Below the pieces are notes generated by a model, which saw only the letters and a program-made list of their open reading frames with translations, had not been told where the DNA came from and did not search any database. From the NCBI GenBank assembly GCA_949316235.1, contig OX438757.1, positions 14,440,657-14,504,656 on the forward strand: a DNA stretch of 64,000 nt. Reading direction: 5' to 3'. Source of the stretch: Oegoconia quadripuncta. Lineage: Eukaryota; Arthropoda; Insecta; Lepidoptera; Autostichidae. Positions 1 to 11,834 of the stretch are shown here, piece by piece; position 1 is the stretch's first letter, and every line of letters starts with the position of its first letter. Position numbers and translations under genes: made by a program.

Positions 1-77
1 CCCCCACTGAAGCTTAGCATCCAATGTCAGTCCTAAAAAGACAGTAGTATCTACAAGATCCAATTTATCACCTCGTA

Positions 78-338
78 CAAGTAAAGCTTTGTGTCATTTG
101 TCGGTCGCGTTTGTAGCCTATTCCACATAATTAAATCATTAAATTAAATAAATAAAAAACTTGGAGAAATTATGAGTTCCAAATAAATTTCGCATGATGG
201 GAACCCTATGAATCCCGCCAGTCGCATATCAATCTACGGCCGGCGCGTGAGTCGATGATGTTTTGAAAAGACAACTACCTTCTATTTGACTTACCTAATA
301 ATACCTATTTTTTTCCTTACGGTAAAAAAGTCATCCGG
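78..338 (+). mobile_element. TA-inserted MITE (family F), 5'-truncated copy
   Basis: Matches the last two thirds of the complete element at 38323-38720, including TAAATTTCGCATGAT.GGAACCC and the terminal CCTTACGGTAAAAAAGTCATCCGG ending at 338, followed by TA. The first 80 bases of the window do not match, so the copy is truncated. Confidence 0.75.
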
Positions 339-340
339 TA

Positions 341-1179
341 TAATAAGAGATCCAAGTGGATACAAAATTTAGGGAAAAAATACAATGTGGAGTTTTTAAC
401 AGTAAACAGAATATATAAGGTCTAACAAAATTAACCCGACAAAATTTGGCAATTGCACGTACAAGACAATAAAATAATATATTCATTAAAAATTAAATGT
501 AAGTGCAAATGAAAATACAAATTAACAGACTTACTTAATTACGATTGTAACCTTATTTTATCAATGAGAAAAAACAGACAACCTTCATAATGGAAGACGC
601 CAATGGGGGTGGCGGGGCACAGGGCGCAACCAATCACGGCAAATCGCTGCGGCGCGATTTTTTTAAGGATGGCAATGTTTATATTTCGCTCATATACGTT
701 TATCCATCTCCTTAGTTTATTGCATGTTATTACTTATTATAGATGTAGCAGTACTTGAATTGAATACTCATCCGACACTCCAATAAGTGAAGTTCAAGGT
801 CACAAGAATATCATTTATCATGAATTCAAGGATCGGTATTAAATCTGAAACAGACTCGGAGTACTTACTATTAATTAATCAGTGAATCGATACGTGACAG
901 CTCCTAATGCCACGTTGGCCAGGTTGGTTATCGCATATTTTTTGAGGTCATCCGTTCCTCCGTAGTCGGGTAAAAAAAAACGGGATTTTTTCGACGAAAG
1001 AGGGGCATAATAAAAAAACATAATCTGCAAGTTTATTACGTATCCTTTTACTTATATGTGATAGGTATGTCAAATTAAGTGTACAGTGATAGATACGTTA
1101 CTATACTCATAAGAACAATAACTGTCTAGTTTACCCTGTAAGATAGTTACATATTATATAACGTCATATGTAACATAAC
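341..1179. other. No feature recognised
   Basis: A+T-rich sequence with no exon-like frame. A small GC-rich patch at 600-665 has no recognisable coding content. Confidence 0.5.
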
Positions 1180-1425
1180 GACAATTATTCCAAATGGGGT
1201 GGTCAGAGACATCCCAAGCAATAGTGTTTGGGAGTTCTAAACATATCCTTATGAAATATACAGAAATGCACACGCCGATCAGTCCATCGCCGTTGAAACG
1301 TACAAAACTGTATGTTCTTTGGTGGAAAGTCTCATAGTCGCCTGTTACGACACCCACGGGAAAAAACGGGTTGGTTTTATTCTATTTGAGTGCCGAAACC
1401 ACACAGCACTATAGTCCTACGAATG
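1180..1425 (+). repeat. Dispersed repeat G
   Basis: Shares a consensus with 6250-6565 and with the split copy at 11687-11834 / 12351-12425: GGGGTGGTCAGAGATATCCC, AATATACAGAAATGCACAC, CCATCGCCGTTAAAAC, TTTTTTGGTG.AAAGTC and CACCCACGGGA. There is no conserved long open frame, so the class is unknown; it is probably the end of a non-autonomous element. Confidence 0.7.
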
Positions 1426-1609
1426 ACTTATTTATATTTCTCTCAAGATTTAACTTCTTTTATTTCATATTTAATTTGGGGCTAAAAATCGGGACATCTA
1501 ACAACGCTGGTGGTAGTACTCGTCAACGCCAACTCAAATTAAACGTGCCCTAAGTGACTCTGGACCTGGAACTCCTACCTTGAAACCCAGACTAATTAAA
1601 GAAAAAAAT

Positions 1610-1975
1610 TGGATGAATAAGCAGGACAATTTAAAGATACTATACAACAGAAACTTATTAAGAAAGCATATTATAAAATATCAGAATATTTAGATGATAA
1701 ACATTCATGGACATGAATAGCTCGTTCGCGTAACCAGGCTAGTTCACAATTAATAATGAAATATTATAATATAAAATAATAATTAATAATTTTGTAACAT
1801 AAAATCCTTTTTTTAAAAAAAGAGCAACCTCTCGAGTTTCTTGCTTGTTATTCTCAGGGAAAATTGGCTTTTGAACAAGCAGTAGCTTAAAAAATGTAAA
1901 ATCTGACTATTTTAAGTGTACCCTGTGTATTTACAAAATAAAGCATTTTCTGATTTTCATTTTGAAAAGAAGTTT
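1610..1975 (+). mobile_element. Non-LTR retrotransposon 3' end (family K), truncated
   Basis: The coding remnant ends ..AYYKISEYLDDKHSWT* near 1716, then a 3' UTR with CTCTCGAGTTTCTTGCTTGT, TTCTCAGGGAAAATTG and the terminal AATAAAGCATTTTCTGATTT. Homologous ends occur at 25255-25582, 34503-34985, 40855-41150 and 45863-46345, all 5'-truncated as expected for LINE insertions. Confidence 0.75.
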
Positions 1976-2357
1976 GCCACTTCCTTCGTCAAATGGGATT
2001 GTAACCAATAAAATACAAAACCGCACTAATACCAACCCTATGGGAAAGGAGGTCGACTGAAGCTGTTCAGTCCTGACAGACAGTTCCTTCCTGTTCTACT
2101 CACGTACCTTTATACTTTGTTTACATTTTTGCCGATCGCATTCTAGAGCTGCCGCGACCGTTGCATGACACAGTTAGCCGGTAAGGTCGAACGCTATTAC
2201 GCATGCGCGTCACGGCACAGAATCGCACGCGCATACTCCGCAACCCGCGAAACTGTTGGTTCAATACGGCATGCGGCAACTGATTTGTATAGTACAAAGT
2301 TACGCCTGTTTCCCGTAGGGGTATGCAGACCACAGACATACAAACACAACAAATATG

Positions 2358-2484
2358 CTCTTTATTGAATTAATAACAACATTTATTTATGTATAGATGC
2401 AGAAACACTTAATTTATAATTTATACTTAAAACATTTTTCCCCTGAGAAGAACAAGCAAAAACTCGAGAGGTTGCTCTTTTTCA
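2358..2484 (-). mobile_element. Fragment of the family K 3' UTR
   Basis: Contains the reverse complement of the family K 3' UTR (CCCCTGAGAAGAACAAGCAA, CTCGAGAGGTTGCTCTTTTT). The coding part is absent. Confidence 0.6.
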
Positions 2485-2655
2485 GAGGCAAAGAAATTAG
2501 TAACGGAGACATCTACGCGTTTGGTCGATATCTCAGGCGACAAGAGGGCTGGCAGCTACCTTTCTCAACGCATTAGTATTGCGATACAGAGAGGTAATGT
2601 GCCAGCCTCCTTAGGTACGGTGCCCCATCTTGACATAGGTGAATTTTATTATTCA
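2485..2655 (+). mobile_element. Remnant of another non-LTR element C-terminus
   Basis: A short open stretch reads RLVDISGDKRAGSYLSQRIS then IAIQRGNVPASLGTVP. GDxRAGSxLxQRISxAIQRGN-x-ASxLGT is a motif I associate with the C-terminal tail of common lepidopteran LINEs. It is 5'-truncated and fused directly to the family K fragment. Confidence 0.5.
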
Positions 2656-3100
2656 TAGGTTATTTATAGTTTGTAAATTTACTATTGCTTAGATTAAATG
2701 CTATTTTATTCATGAATAAAATAATGTGATAAATAAATTATTTATGTCAGCTATGTTCAATTTCATTGTTAAAACACATAACATTCGTCTTTTTTCGTTG
2801 GGGGTTAATTAATTAATTTAGAAAGAGGCACGCGTAATAATTATCATAAATAAAACTGGCATTTACATAAGTAACCCGATTCGATCAAAAGGTCAAATGG
2901 TGGTGACTGTTACATTAACAATCTATTTATAAACATTAGTTTTATATAATTTTTATATTATAAATAGATAGCCTAAGTTAGGAAGTCGGTCAAAAATTAT
3001 CATAGTATTTCTTCACCTACTTTTTGAATGCATAGCTAAGTTTAGGTATCTATCTAATATTTTTCTTGAAAGTCTGGTATTACTCGAAGCCGCCAGTACA

Positions 3101-3350
3101 ACCGCCTCTGTAGCTCAATGTAAACAACATTGTGTATACGATTCGGAGGTCACGGGTTCGATCCCCAGCGGGGTACATGTTTAAGTACTTGGTTTGGTTG
3201 GTGGTAGGGCATTTTAAATGTCCGCCTGGCTAGCTACCACCGTCTTATCTAAATCTGCCGCCAAACAGCAATGTTAATGGCATTGTTGTGTTCCGTTTGT
3301 CAGAGGTAAGATAGCCAATTCCCCAAATAAGAAGGGGGTCCCGGGTCACA
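3101..3350 (+). mobile_element. SINE A (tRNA-derived), 3'-truncated
   Basis: The head CCGCCTCTGTAGCTCAATG (A box region) and GGGTTCGATCCC (B box) are a pol III promoter of tRNA origin. The body has GGTTGGTGGTAGGGCATTTT and GTCCGCCTGGCTAGCTACCA. The copy stops in CCGGGTCAC without the 3' A tail. Confidence 0.85.
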
Positions 3351-3531
3351 CGAATTAAATTTCACCCTGTATATTTGAAAAGAAATCTTAATTTATCCAA
3401 TGAGGGCACCACTGGACTGAATATCCTCTTATTTAGTGGTTTATCTGTGGAGATTAAACCTTTGGTTGTACAGATTCAATATTATAATTGTGTGAGTTTT
3501 ATGAATAACGGGTTGTGAATTCAAGTATCAA

Positions 3532-3722
3532 ATCTTATCTAAATCTGCCGCCAAGCAACAATGTTAATAGCATTGTTGTGTTCCGGTTGTCAGAGATAAG
3601 ATAGCCAGTCCCCCAACTGTGTTGGGGTTTCCGGGTCAGTACGCTTCCACCTTCGACCTCATCTTCACTTAACATCAGGTGTGATTGAGTCAAGTACGAA
3701 CCCGTCGTGCATAAAAAAAAAA
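3532..3722 (+). mobile_element. SINE A, 5'-truncated
   Basis: Starts in the body at ATCTTATCTAAATCTGCCGC and runs to the A tail after GTGCATAAAAA. It lies 180 bp from the preceding SINE A, which lacks its 3' end, but the two overlap in content, so they are separate insertions. Confidence 0.8.
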
Positions 3723-3959
3723 TTGCACGATAAGTACTATCTACTAATATATTTTCGTGCACTGTCCGGTGGCCATTAAGTCTGATACAAATCTAACAAT
3801 CCACAGGGCCCGCGGGGTGGATGATCCATCACATAATTAATACGTGTAAGGCTGTTGATGATGATGAAGTACTATCAGCAGTACAATCGTTATTTTCTTA
3901 CAAATAGAAAGAAAGAAGAAAGAAAGTTATTTATTTTGATAACATTATTAGTAAAAGTT

Positions 3960-3991
3960 AGTACAAATGGTGGATTACCACCATTTGTACT
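3960..3991. repeat. Short perfect hairpin
   Basis: Arms of 14 bp (AGTACAAATGGTGG and complement) separated by ATTA. A second copy of TACATTGGTTGT follows directly. Confidence 0.7.
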
Positions 3992-5099
3992 ACATTGGTT
4001 GTTGTACATTGGTTATCACAAAAGGTTACCACTCAGCATAAGCCACAGTAGCGGTCGCTCTTGCAGCGCTGATCTTCCGTGGCACCTGCAGTGTGTGAAA
4101 CCGCAATACCGCAAATATGTATATATAAAATAGAAATAATAAATAGTTGGTAGTAAGGTTAAAACTATAAGACCATAATAAAATTATAGTTATAATAAAA
4201 TTATAGTTAAAATAAAATTATTGTACACAGTTTCATGTATTAGAACGACTGTTTAAAGCGGAATTCTTTGTAAATTTAATAAATATGTCTTTATGTTGGT
4301 TTTAAAGGAGAATATTAAAACCTTCCTATACAGGTTTTAATTGCAAGAAAATAACGATTATATATTATCACCTTGACAAGATGTTCCGCTCTATCCTTCA
4401 CTGTATTTCCTATATGCATACCTATTGTATATACACAATCATATGGATCTCTTATTCCATTCAAACCTCATACAATATGTAGACAACTTTACGACTTCCG
4501 CAATGACATCTCCAAGTCTTTCCGTGTTCGATACTTTAGTAAACCTTACTGCTCTTGTTTCCGTTTGTCATTAGTTAAGTAGATGACAGACAGATCCTAA
4601 CCACGTATCTGATTCTGTTCAATAAATTTTTATTAGTTACTATTACCGATAATAACCTTATAATACGATACCATTATTTGCCATCGACCTGCTAAGAAGA
4701 GGTACCTAATACCACTTTTTATAAATATATTCATGAGTTAAAAGCATATTTTATTCTTTTTCTCATAAAGGGAAATGAAAAGTAGAGTGTATTACTCTCA
4801 CTCAGCTGCGAAATTATTTTTACTTCTTACATCCGCGATCTGGATTCAAAATAGCTCCCTCGTTTTAAAAATAATATTTTGCTCCCTTGTAACACAATCT
4901 ACTATTTAATTTTTATTTCAAATATAAAAGTTTTTAAAATATTAGGCCGCACTTTTTTGTTCTCAGTGTGTGTTATTGCATAGAATACAATTAGAATAGA
5001 ATATAAAATTGTCCGATTTGGACTTTTTTGTCCGGCCCACAAAAAGTGCGTTATAAGCGCTGCCCCTTTTCACAAAGTCTAAATAACTTTCTTGTTTTT

Positions 5100-5400
5100 G
5101 AAGAACTTATAGGATTTGTATATTTCGGTGGCACTGTTTATGCACAATTTCTTGGAATATAAATTATAATCATAGGTAAAACAGTCTCTGCGTATGAGAA
5201 TGAGGATGGCAGAAACACGTGATGCCAGAATGCTCGCTTAAGATATTGAATAACCCTTAAACTACAGTGGCACTATTTTTTTCCTTTGGGTACTATTTCA
5301 CACAATTTCAGCAGTTTTTTGACATTGTCAAAATACTTGAATTCCATGTATGTCAATATTTATCTATGATGGGCCATACTTGCCAATTACCTAAACACTA
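5100..5400 (-). repeat. Dispersed repeat T, minus copy
   Basis: Reverse-complement partner of 63040-63400, with small indels. The surrounding 4100-6240 region shows no coding sequence; it is A+T-rich non-genic DNA. A further short repeat at 4800-4905 (GCTCCCTTGT..CAATCTACTATT) recurs at 38885-38955. Confidence 0.65.
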
Positions 5401-6249
5401 GTCGTTTTTATTCTTTTTTATTTTTATTCTCTCTTCATAGAAATGGCCATTATTCTTTATGTTTACATAATGTATAATAATAATGCATCAGCATAAACAA
5501 TTATAAAGTTAAAGCCGCAATTTCTGTAAGTACCTATGCATATAACAATGTACAAAAAGTCACACGACGCGTTTATACATTGCTAGCGACCAGCTCTGGC
5601 TCCGCACGGGTGCAATCTACTAATAAAAAATATCATAGTTCAGCTATATAAAATATTTACCAATTATATACCTACACAAATCCTCCTAGATTATCGTTGT
5701 TTCTATTAGTGAAAACCGTATAAAAATCCGTTGTTTGAAGAAATAAGCGGAGATACAGACAGAGCGACAGCGAATTTGTTTGATACTAGTAATAAGCGAT
5801 ACTAACTAGCGATGGTGACCATAAAGATAAATATGGCATCTCTTCAGTTACAGTACTTACGAAGGATTAGTGGCAAGATTCAAAGTATATCTACTTAAAT
5901 TAAAATTGAAATATTGAAATAAAATTCGGTAGGTCCATCTAGAGAGGCTTTGTTTTTATTATAAGTAATCATTTTTATTAAATTATTATGAAATGGACAT
6001 GCATAAATTTAAGACCAGCCTATCAAACAAGTTCATTATTCAATAAGTGTAGGTAAACGTACACGGAAATTACATTGACGTCTATATGGTTGAATATGGA
6101 TGAAATAAATATTAAAATTTGTTGGGCTATCCCATGTATATAGTTATAAATATAAATAGAGATGAAGGAAACTTCAGGTTAACCTAAAGAGTGAAAGTAA
6201 AGTGAAAGATTTAAAAACAGAGTATACGTACAAACAGAACATCACGAAA

Positions 6250-6565
6250 TTTAACCTAAATGGGTGTGCTCAGACATTATTTAAACTTTAGCGTTTGAAT
6301 GTTCCAAATCATTCAATCAAATACGCTTTATTGTTTAAAGAAGGAACTTAGTTCAAAGTTAAATGCATGGAACAAGTGTTACCTTTCGAAATATACAGAA
6401 ATTCACACGTGACAAGCCCATCGCCGTTAAAACATACAAATCTATGGATGTTTTTTGGTGAAGTCCCATAGTTGTCTTGAAAGACAACTGTCGTGAAAGA
6501 CATCCACGGGACGAGGTGGGTTGGTTCTATTCTTTTTATGTGCTAAAACCATACAGCACAATAAA
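6250..6565 (+). repeat. Dispersed repeat G
   Basis: Second copy of the family at 1180-1425, more diverged at its start. It carries an extra local inverted duplication (TTGTCTTGAAAGACAA) at about 6473-6488. Confidence 0.65.
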
Positions 6566-9004
6566 CATGATGACATGCATGAAATACAGTGATTATGTCG
6601 TACCATAATATTGGCTAGACCAGCCAGCCAATGTATAAAAACAGGTTATATGAGTACGAAGAAAGTTTGGTAAGTTACTCTCAGTGCTTTCCTTATTGTA
6701 CGAGTATAACTAAATGTATTTTAGTTACCTAATTATAATGATTATGTTTCCACATGGTTTCACTATTTCTCCAACAAAAATAACGACCAGAAAATAACGA
6801 ACACCTAATCTTCTTACTTATATCGCTGCTGGACTACGCCATGTGTGTCCACTAACTTTAGCTAAAAGAACTGCAAAATACCCACTTGGACCCACTTAAG
6901 CTATAATTATATTAAAAGTACTGTGCAAAAACTACATTTATGAATTTCCAAGCATTACCGATAAAAAAACCTAAATTGGTTATAACCATATTATATTATT
7001 AGTTTTGGCAACCTTTTTGTTTAGATTTTTGCCGCAAGGGAATTCCATTATTTCGATAAATTAAATACCAATTAAGTATCAGGTTTTGCTTAAGGGTAAA
7101 CTATAGTAACTAGTTTTCATACAAATTATAATCGACCGTACCTAAATAATTATGCGATCTTTCTGTACTTTAATAATAAAAGTTAAAGTTGGTGGGATCT
7201 CGTTGGCGTGGTGTATTTTTTGTTTATTATTTATTTATTTATATTTTTTTCTTTCAAAGAACTTTACAGCATATCCTTATATATTACTTAAAATTAAATT
7301 ACACACTTATTAACCGAATTATAAAGTTTGACATATTACTGTGCAGCCATAAGAATAATAAACAACACTGCGCAGAATTAATTATTACCCCTATGCATGA
7401 TTATGATTATTTTGACATTATTATTTTTTGTATGAAAACATAAAAGTCGCGAAATAATTTCAACATTAACCCTACAGAAAATGTGTCATATTTTTTTAAA
7501 TGTGGTAGACGATTTTATTCGTGTGTTAAAGGTACAATTATTTTTACAATAAAATACTTTCTCTTACATATGCTCACTCGGGAGCAAATTTTTTTCCTCC
7601 ACATTTACGACAGTAAAAAGTAAAAGTACAATTGATACTCGTCGATAAAACCGACTAGTATATTTGTTATTCAACTTCTCCTTAACTGCATCAAATCTCA
7701 CCCTCGTCAAATACCTATGACGTCAAATTTTTTGTATTAGAAAAAGAAAAATTTACTCTAAAAAATAAGTACTGTTTACTGCCCAACTTAATCCACACTA
7801 TTGTCTGTCTACTTATAACTTCAATACGACGAAACCGCTAAACCGTATTGAAATTTGACAGAAAGGCTGACATATACGCTACTTTTCATCCTGAAAAAAG
7901 AAGTATAATTCTCCGCGGACGAAGCCGCAGGCGTAAAGCTCCCTTACAAAAAATTAAATGTAATAGATGTGCTAGCATGTTTTTATTGTAATGCAATAAA
8001 AAATGGTAATTCAAGTGGTTTTGGTTTGTCATAGAGACTTACTCGTATTTGAGTGGTTGGTGATCAAACGCTTTGTGAATATAAAGTGCCCGTAACATTG
8101 ACAAACTGGTATCAAAGATGAGTACCTAAACTCATTTTAACATTTACGTAACATAAACAGGAACAAAGTATGACGCAGAATTATTGTGTAACAAACAAAT
8201 TTGTAGAAAAGCGCGAATTCTAAATGGTTACCAATCTTTTTAAATGTATGGTTGTCATTCGCTTCGGTATCGGAAAGTGTTAAATTTCGAATGCGGTTTT
8301 GTTCACGGAAACGCATTCGTTTATCGATGTTCGATTCTTGAACTTTAGATATTTTTTGGTAAATGTCAATGACAATTATGAAGTTATGATTATTAAAGAG
8401 ATTTTGTTACGGTTGAATTTCTTTTTTATTTGTGATTAAATTAAAGAGAAAGTAAGTTGTAACGAAAGTCTACAGATATTGCAGTAACATTAGTAAGCTA
8501 AAATCGTTGCCTTGAGCCAAGTTGGAATACGGTGTAGGTCAGGGCCGTTTGAGGTTATTGCTCTATGCTAGCGAAAGTTTATAGACCTCCGACGACTGTT
8601 TTGATTCTGTGGAATTTTGTTGACAAAATTATGATAACTGTGGTATTTAGGTTTTACCTACTTATATCATTATCGCTTTGACACAATTTGATTATTCCCT
8701 CCATTTGTAGTCAATTAAGTGTGGAAAAATAATCAATTTAGTACTATAAGATTCCTAATAAATAAATCAAGTTTATTAGACTTAAATGAACTTCAATGTA
8801 AATTATTATTTCAAGTGATATTTCCTGGTAAACTACCGTCTCCATTATTTTAATGAAAACAGTATTGGCGTCATCCTACTATAATTAACAACGATAGATA
8901 TACGATGCGGCGCCTTATTTTTTATTATTTTCTAAATCGGGTCTTCTAAGATGGAAATTATAGGTACCTTATGTATAGGGTTTTTTCGACGAGTTGTTGC
9001 GTTT
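6566..9004. other. Mostly unannotated A+T-rich DNA with one LINE-tail relic
   Basis: No exon-like frame seen. About 7785-7950 resembles the tail seen at 11250-11410 (phrases such as CTACTTTTCATCCTGAAAAA and CGCGGACGAAGCCGC.GGCG), typical of insect LINE 3' ends. Confidence 0.45.
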
Positions 9005-9290
9005 CTCTATACAGGTATTTCCTGCAATTTGTATATTTCGGGTTTTGATGTACATATATAATAAAAGCAGAGTATTGTGCAGCAATAGTCAATAATTGTA
9101 TATAAGTGAAGGAAAAAGCCGCCAATAATCATCTGGTACAACTCTGGCGCTGTCACTTTGCAGAACATGAAAGTACAATGGCGTTCTTTCACCCGCCTTA
9201 AGGCATGAAAAGCGATGAACATGAAAAATATTTTTTCAAAAGTTTGACGCCCCTTTTCAGCTCCCGTGTTCATTAAAGGTGTAATTTAAG
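9005..9290 (-). repeat. Dispersed repeat U, diverged copy
   Basis: On the minus strand it contains TTTGGCGGCTT-like and GCTGCACAATA.TCTGC motifs, then ATACAAATT, in the same order as in the repeat cluster at 58760-60127. Its 88-residue minus open frame is therefore repeat-derived, not a gene. Confidence 0.5.
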
Positions 9291-9389
9291 AAAGCAATTA
9301 GCTATAGAGTCGAATTCCGTATTACTGTACCGTTCAGACACAAAACCACATAGAGATACGGGCGATATTTTCGACCTTAAACTTCCAGG

Positions 9390-10110
9390 ACAGTGATTCT
9401 CAAGCGTTCGAGATTTCAATGTCGATAGAGATCAGTGTGTGTCACTTTCACACTTAGGCCAGGGCACTGATTCTAACACATTTGAGATTTCAATCAGGAG
9501 CCAGCCTGACTAGCGTCCAGGAACAGAAAGTTGAATTCCTAAAATCTAGTAGCTAACAATAGATAGATAGATTTGCGTTTTTTTTTACTCGCATAAAAGG
9601 CGAATGTGCTGCTGTTACATTTCTGCTTCTATCTCGCGTCTTTGTAGAAAGACTCCGGATCATGCTAGCCCTGCGCTAGGCGGTGGTTCTAACGCATTCG
9701 ACATTTCAATCAGAAGCCAACTGGGCTAGCATGCCCTATTGTCTCTATGCAATGACATCTTTGCGTCTTTTTAACCGAGAGCCCCAAAAAGTAGGGTAAT
9801 CTCATGTTTTTGTAGAGAGACCACGGATCATGCTAGCCCTGCGCTGGGAAGTTATTCTAACGCATTCGAGATTTTAATCAGGAGCCAATCAGGCTAGCAG
9901 GCCATGGGCTTATGGAGACTATACAAGGACATGATATAGAAGCTTCGTGTCTTTTTTACCCGCATAAAGGGCGAACGTGACAGGAGAGGAGCCTTATCTC
10001 GTGTCCTTGTAGAGAGACTGCGGGTCATGCTAACGCGTTCTCACACGTTGGAGTTTTTATGTCGATAGACAATAGTGTATTTATGTCGCTTTTACACTTG
10101 CATATAAATG
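9390..10110 (+). repeat. Degenerate tandem array next to the chemosensory exon
   Basis: The anchor TTCTAACGCATTCGAGATTT + CAATCAGGAGCCA recurs at about 9471, 9687 and 9853, with weaker ends at 9396 and 10030. GGATCATGCTAGCCCTGCGC and ACCCGCATAAAGGGCGAA recur between them. Spacing is 216 then 166 bases, so the monomers carry indels. It ends about 75 bp before the exon at 10186. Confidence 0.7.
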
Positions 10111-10185
10111 CGAAAGAGATATATAAATATGCCCGTAAATTCAAACCTTTCATAATTTACTAAATAACAACTTCTTTGTTCACAG

Positions 10186-10392
10186 GAATACTCCCAGAAG
10201 CGTTAAGAACGAAATGCGTACGATGCACTGAAAAGCAGAAGAGAACAGCAGTGAAAGTAATCAAGCGGCTTAAATATGAGTACCCTGATGAGTGGGCGAA
10301 GCTGGCCTCGAGGTGGGACCCTACTGGGGATTTCACTAGGTACTTCGAAGAGTTTCTGGCGAAAGACCACTTCAATACCATATATAATAACG
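10186..10392 (+). CDS. Chemosensory protein (OS-D/pherokine family), second coding exon
   Basis: The exon encodes 69 codons reading ILPEALRTKCVRCTEKQKRT and on through KVIKRLKYEYPDEWAKLASRW to DPTGDFTRYFEEF. This is the C-terminal half of an insect chemosensory protein: the CxxC pair (CVRC) is cysteines 3 and 4 of the four-cysteine signature, followed by the family's EKQK, VIK, P-x-W and DPTG positions. These are small secreted helical proteins that bind hydrophobic ligands. The acceptor is CACAG before 10186 and the donor is GGTAAGC at 10393, both phase 1; a phase-1 intron just before this block is the conserved intron of the family. Where ordinary members end soon after this point, the frame continues into the exon at 16446. 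The signal peptide and first two cysteines are on an upstream exon I could not find in bases 1-10185. Family assignment is strong; the paralogue is not determined. Confidence 0.9.
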
Positions 10393-10590
10393 GTAAGCAT
10401 TTCCAATCAGATTAATGTATAATCAAACATATAACCAGAAATGCAAAACCTATAGTGGAGTCGTTGTAAAAATTTTGTTTTTTTTCTTCGTGTTTTGCAA
10501 GGTTTTAGTTCAGTGATAGAGTTTTAGTTCACTTATTGATCAGATCGAAGTTTCACAATATCATTCGTTGCTAATTTGTTAACCGACTTC

Positions 10591-10632
10591 AACGGGTTAG
10601 CACTTGACCTCAACCACACCTGATGTTAAGTT
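10591..10632 (-). mobile_element. SINE A 3'-end fragment
   Basis: CACACCTGATGTTAAG preceded by AACGGGTTAGCACTTGACCT, the reverse complement of the SINE A 3' end. Confidence 0.65.
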
Positions 10633-10682
10633 CTAATTATTATTTACTGAAAATTATTTAAGTGGGTTTATTCCGTACAATG

Positions 10683-10746
10683 ATCTTTGGGGGAGGCCTT
10701 TGTCCAGCAGTGGACGTCTTTCGGCTGATATGATGATGATGATGAT
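10683..10746 (+). mobile_element. LINE 3' terminus with (GAT)n tail
   Basis: GCCTTTGTCCAGCAGTGGAC followed by GGCTGATATGATGATGATGA. This tail is a familiar end of lepidopteran RTE-type LINEs with a trinucleotide repeat instead of poly(A). Everything 5' of it is missing. Confidence 0.7.
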
Positions 10747-11249
10747 TCCGTACAATATGTTGTATGTTCATTAGATGATCTGCGCACCAGTTTTAGTGTT
10801 CCTTTAGAAAAAAAAAACAAATTACTATTCACAAAATTTTAAAACTCGAATGGTAAGATCATTTTGTCTCCTGACTTAGTGCTATTTATACTCTGCTTAA
10901 AACAGACAAAAAACCGGTCGCATGTAATTTTTTTTTTAATCTTGCTGCGCCTTCAATGAGATTTTGTTATAATTATCTCGAGGTTTAGTTTTTTTCGTCA
11001 CCGGAGTTTAAAGTGGGCAATGACTGCTTAAGTATGAATGTAATTAAAAAAAAATAAGTTAATAAAGTATTCAAGACGAATACAGCCATAGGCGTACACG
11101 CTCTGTGGAACAATTAAGAGGTTTTTTACTTGTTATACTAATGATAATAAGATAATAACGGGCCAAGTGCGAGTCAGTAATAGTGAGTAAGCGTTTAGTT
11201 TTTCGAAAAAATATTTAAAAAAAAACGTTCATCAAACAAAATGCGAAAG

Positions 11250-11410
11250 TACCTTGTCTTGCTTTAAACTTGTCTGTCTGTGTGTTACTACTAAACCTCT
11301 GAACTTGTATTCAAATTGGACAGAGACAGGCTATTTTTCATTCTGAAAAAAAGTCCGAATTATTTTAGGTTAATTTCAAGTAGACAAAGCCGCGGGCGAA
11401 AAGCTGAATA
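11250..11410 (+). mobile_element. LINE 3'-tail relic
   Basis: Contains TGTCTGTCTGTGTGTTACTA, CTATTTTTCATTCTGAAAAA and GCCGCGGGCGAAAAGCT, shared in part with 7785-7950. Confidence 0.5.
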
Positions 11411-11449
11411 TTTTTGAAATTGTGCTTTATAGGCTGCTTTTATGATCAT

Positions 11450-11590
11450 CTTATTTATTTATTTAACACTTTATTGTATATAAGCATACACGTCAAACAA
11501 AACAAAAAAAAACAGGAGAATATTAAAATATACAAAAGGCGAGCTTATCTCTATAAGAGATCTCTTCCAGCAAACCTCAGTAAGGAGACA
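11450..11590 (-). mobile_element. LINE 3' UTR fragment (family L)
   Basis: Reverse complement matches 31745-31875: AACACTTTATTG.ATATAAGC, CAGGA.AATATTAAAA and TCTCTTCCAGCAAACCTCAG. Both copies end in ATTTATT-type tails. Confidence 0.65.
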
Positions 11591-11834
11591 AATTGATTAA
11601 AAAAATCTTAATTTTTTTATTCTTGCTTTTGGCACCGAATAACCTCTAGAATCTATTTGTTAAATTATCATCTACTCGTATAACAAGTGGGGTGTTCAGA
11701 GATATCCTAAAAATAAGCGTTTGAGTGTTCTAAAAATTAAAAATTTAATGCTTGGAACAACATCCACGGTTCACCGGAATATACAGAAATGCGCACCTGA
11801 CGGCGGAGAGCCATCGCCGTTAAAATCTTTTAAT

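Noticed and set aside
3101..3180. tRNA gene (A and B boxes with GGTTCGATCCC)
   Set aside because: The same head occurs many times attached to a common 250-bp body and A tail; it cannot fold as a full tRNA with matched acceptor ends. It is a SINE head. The same holds for all B-box hits in families B and C.
9007..9273. 88-codon minus open frame
   Set aside because: Matches repeat U in nucleotide order; no protein family.
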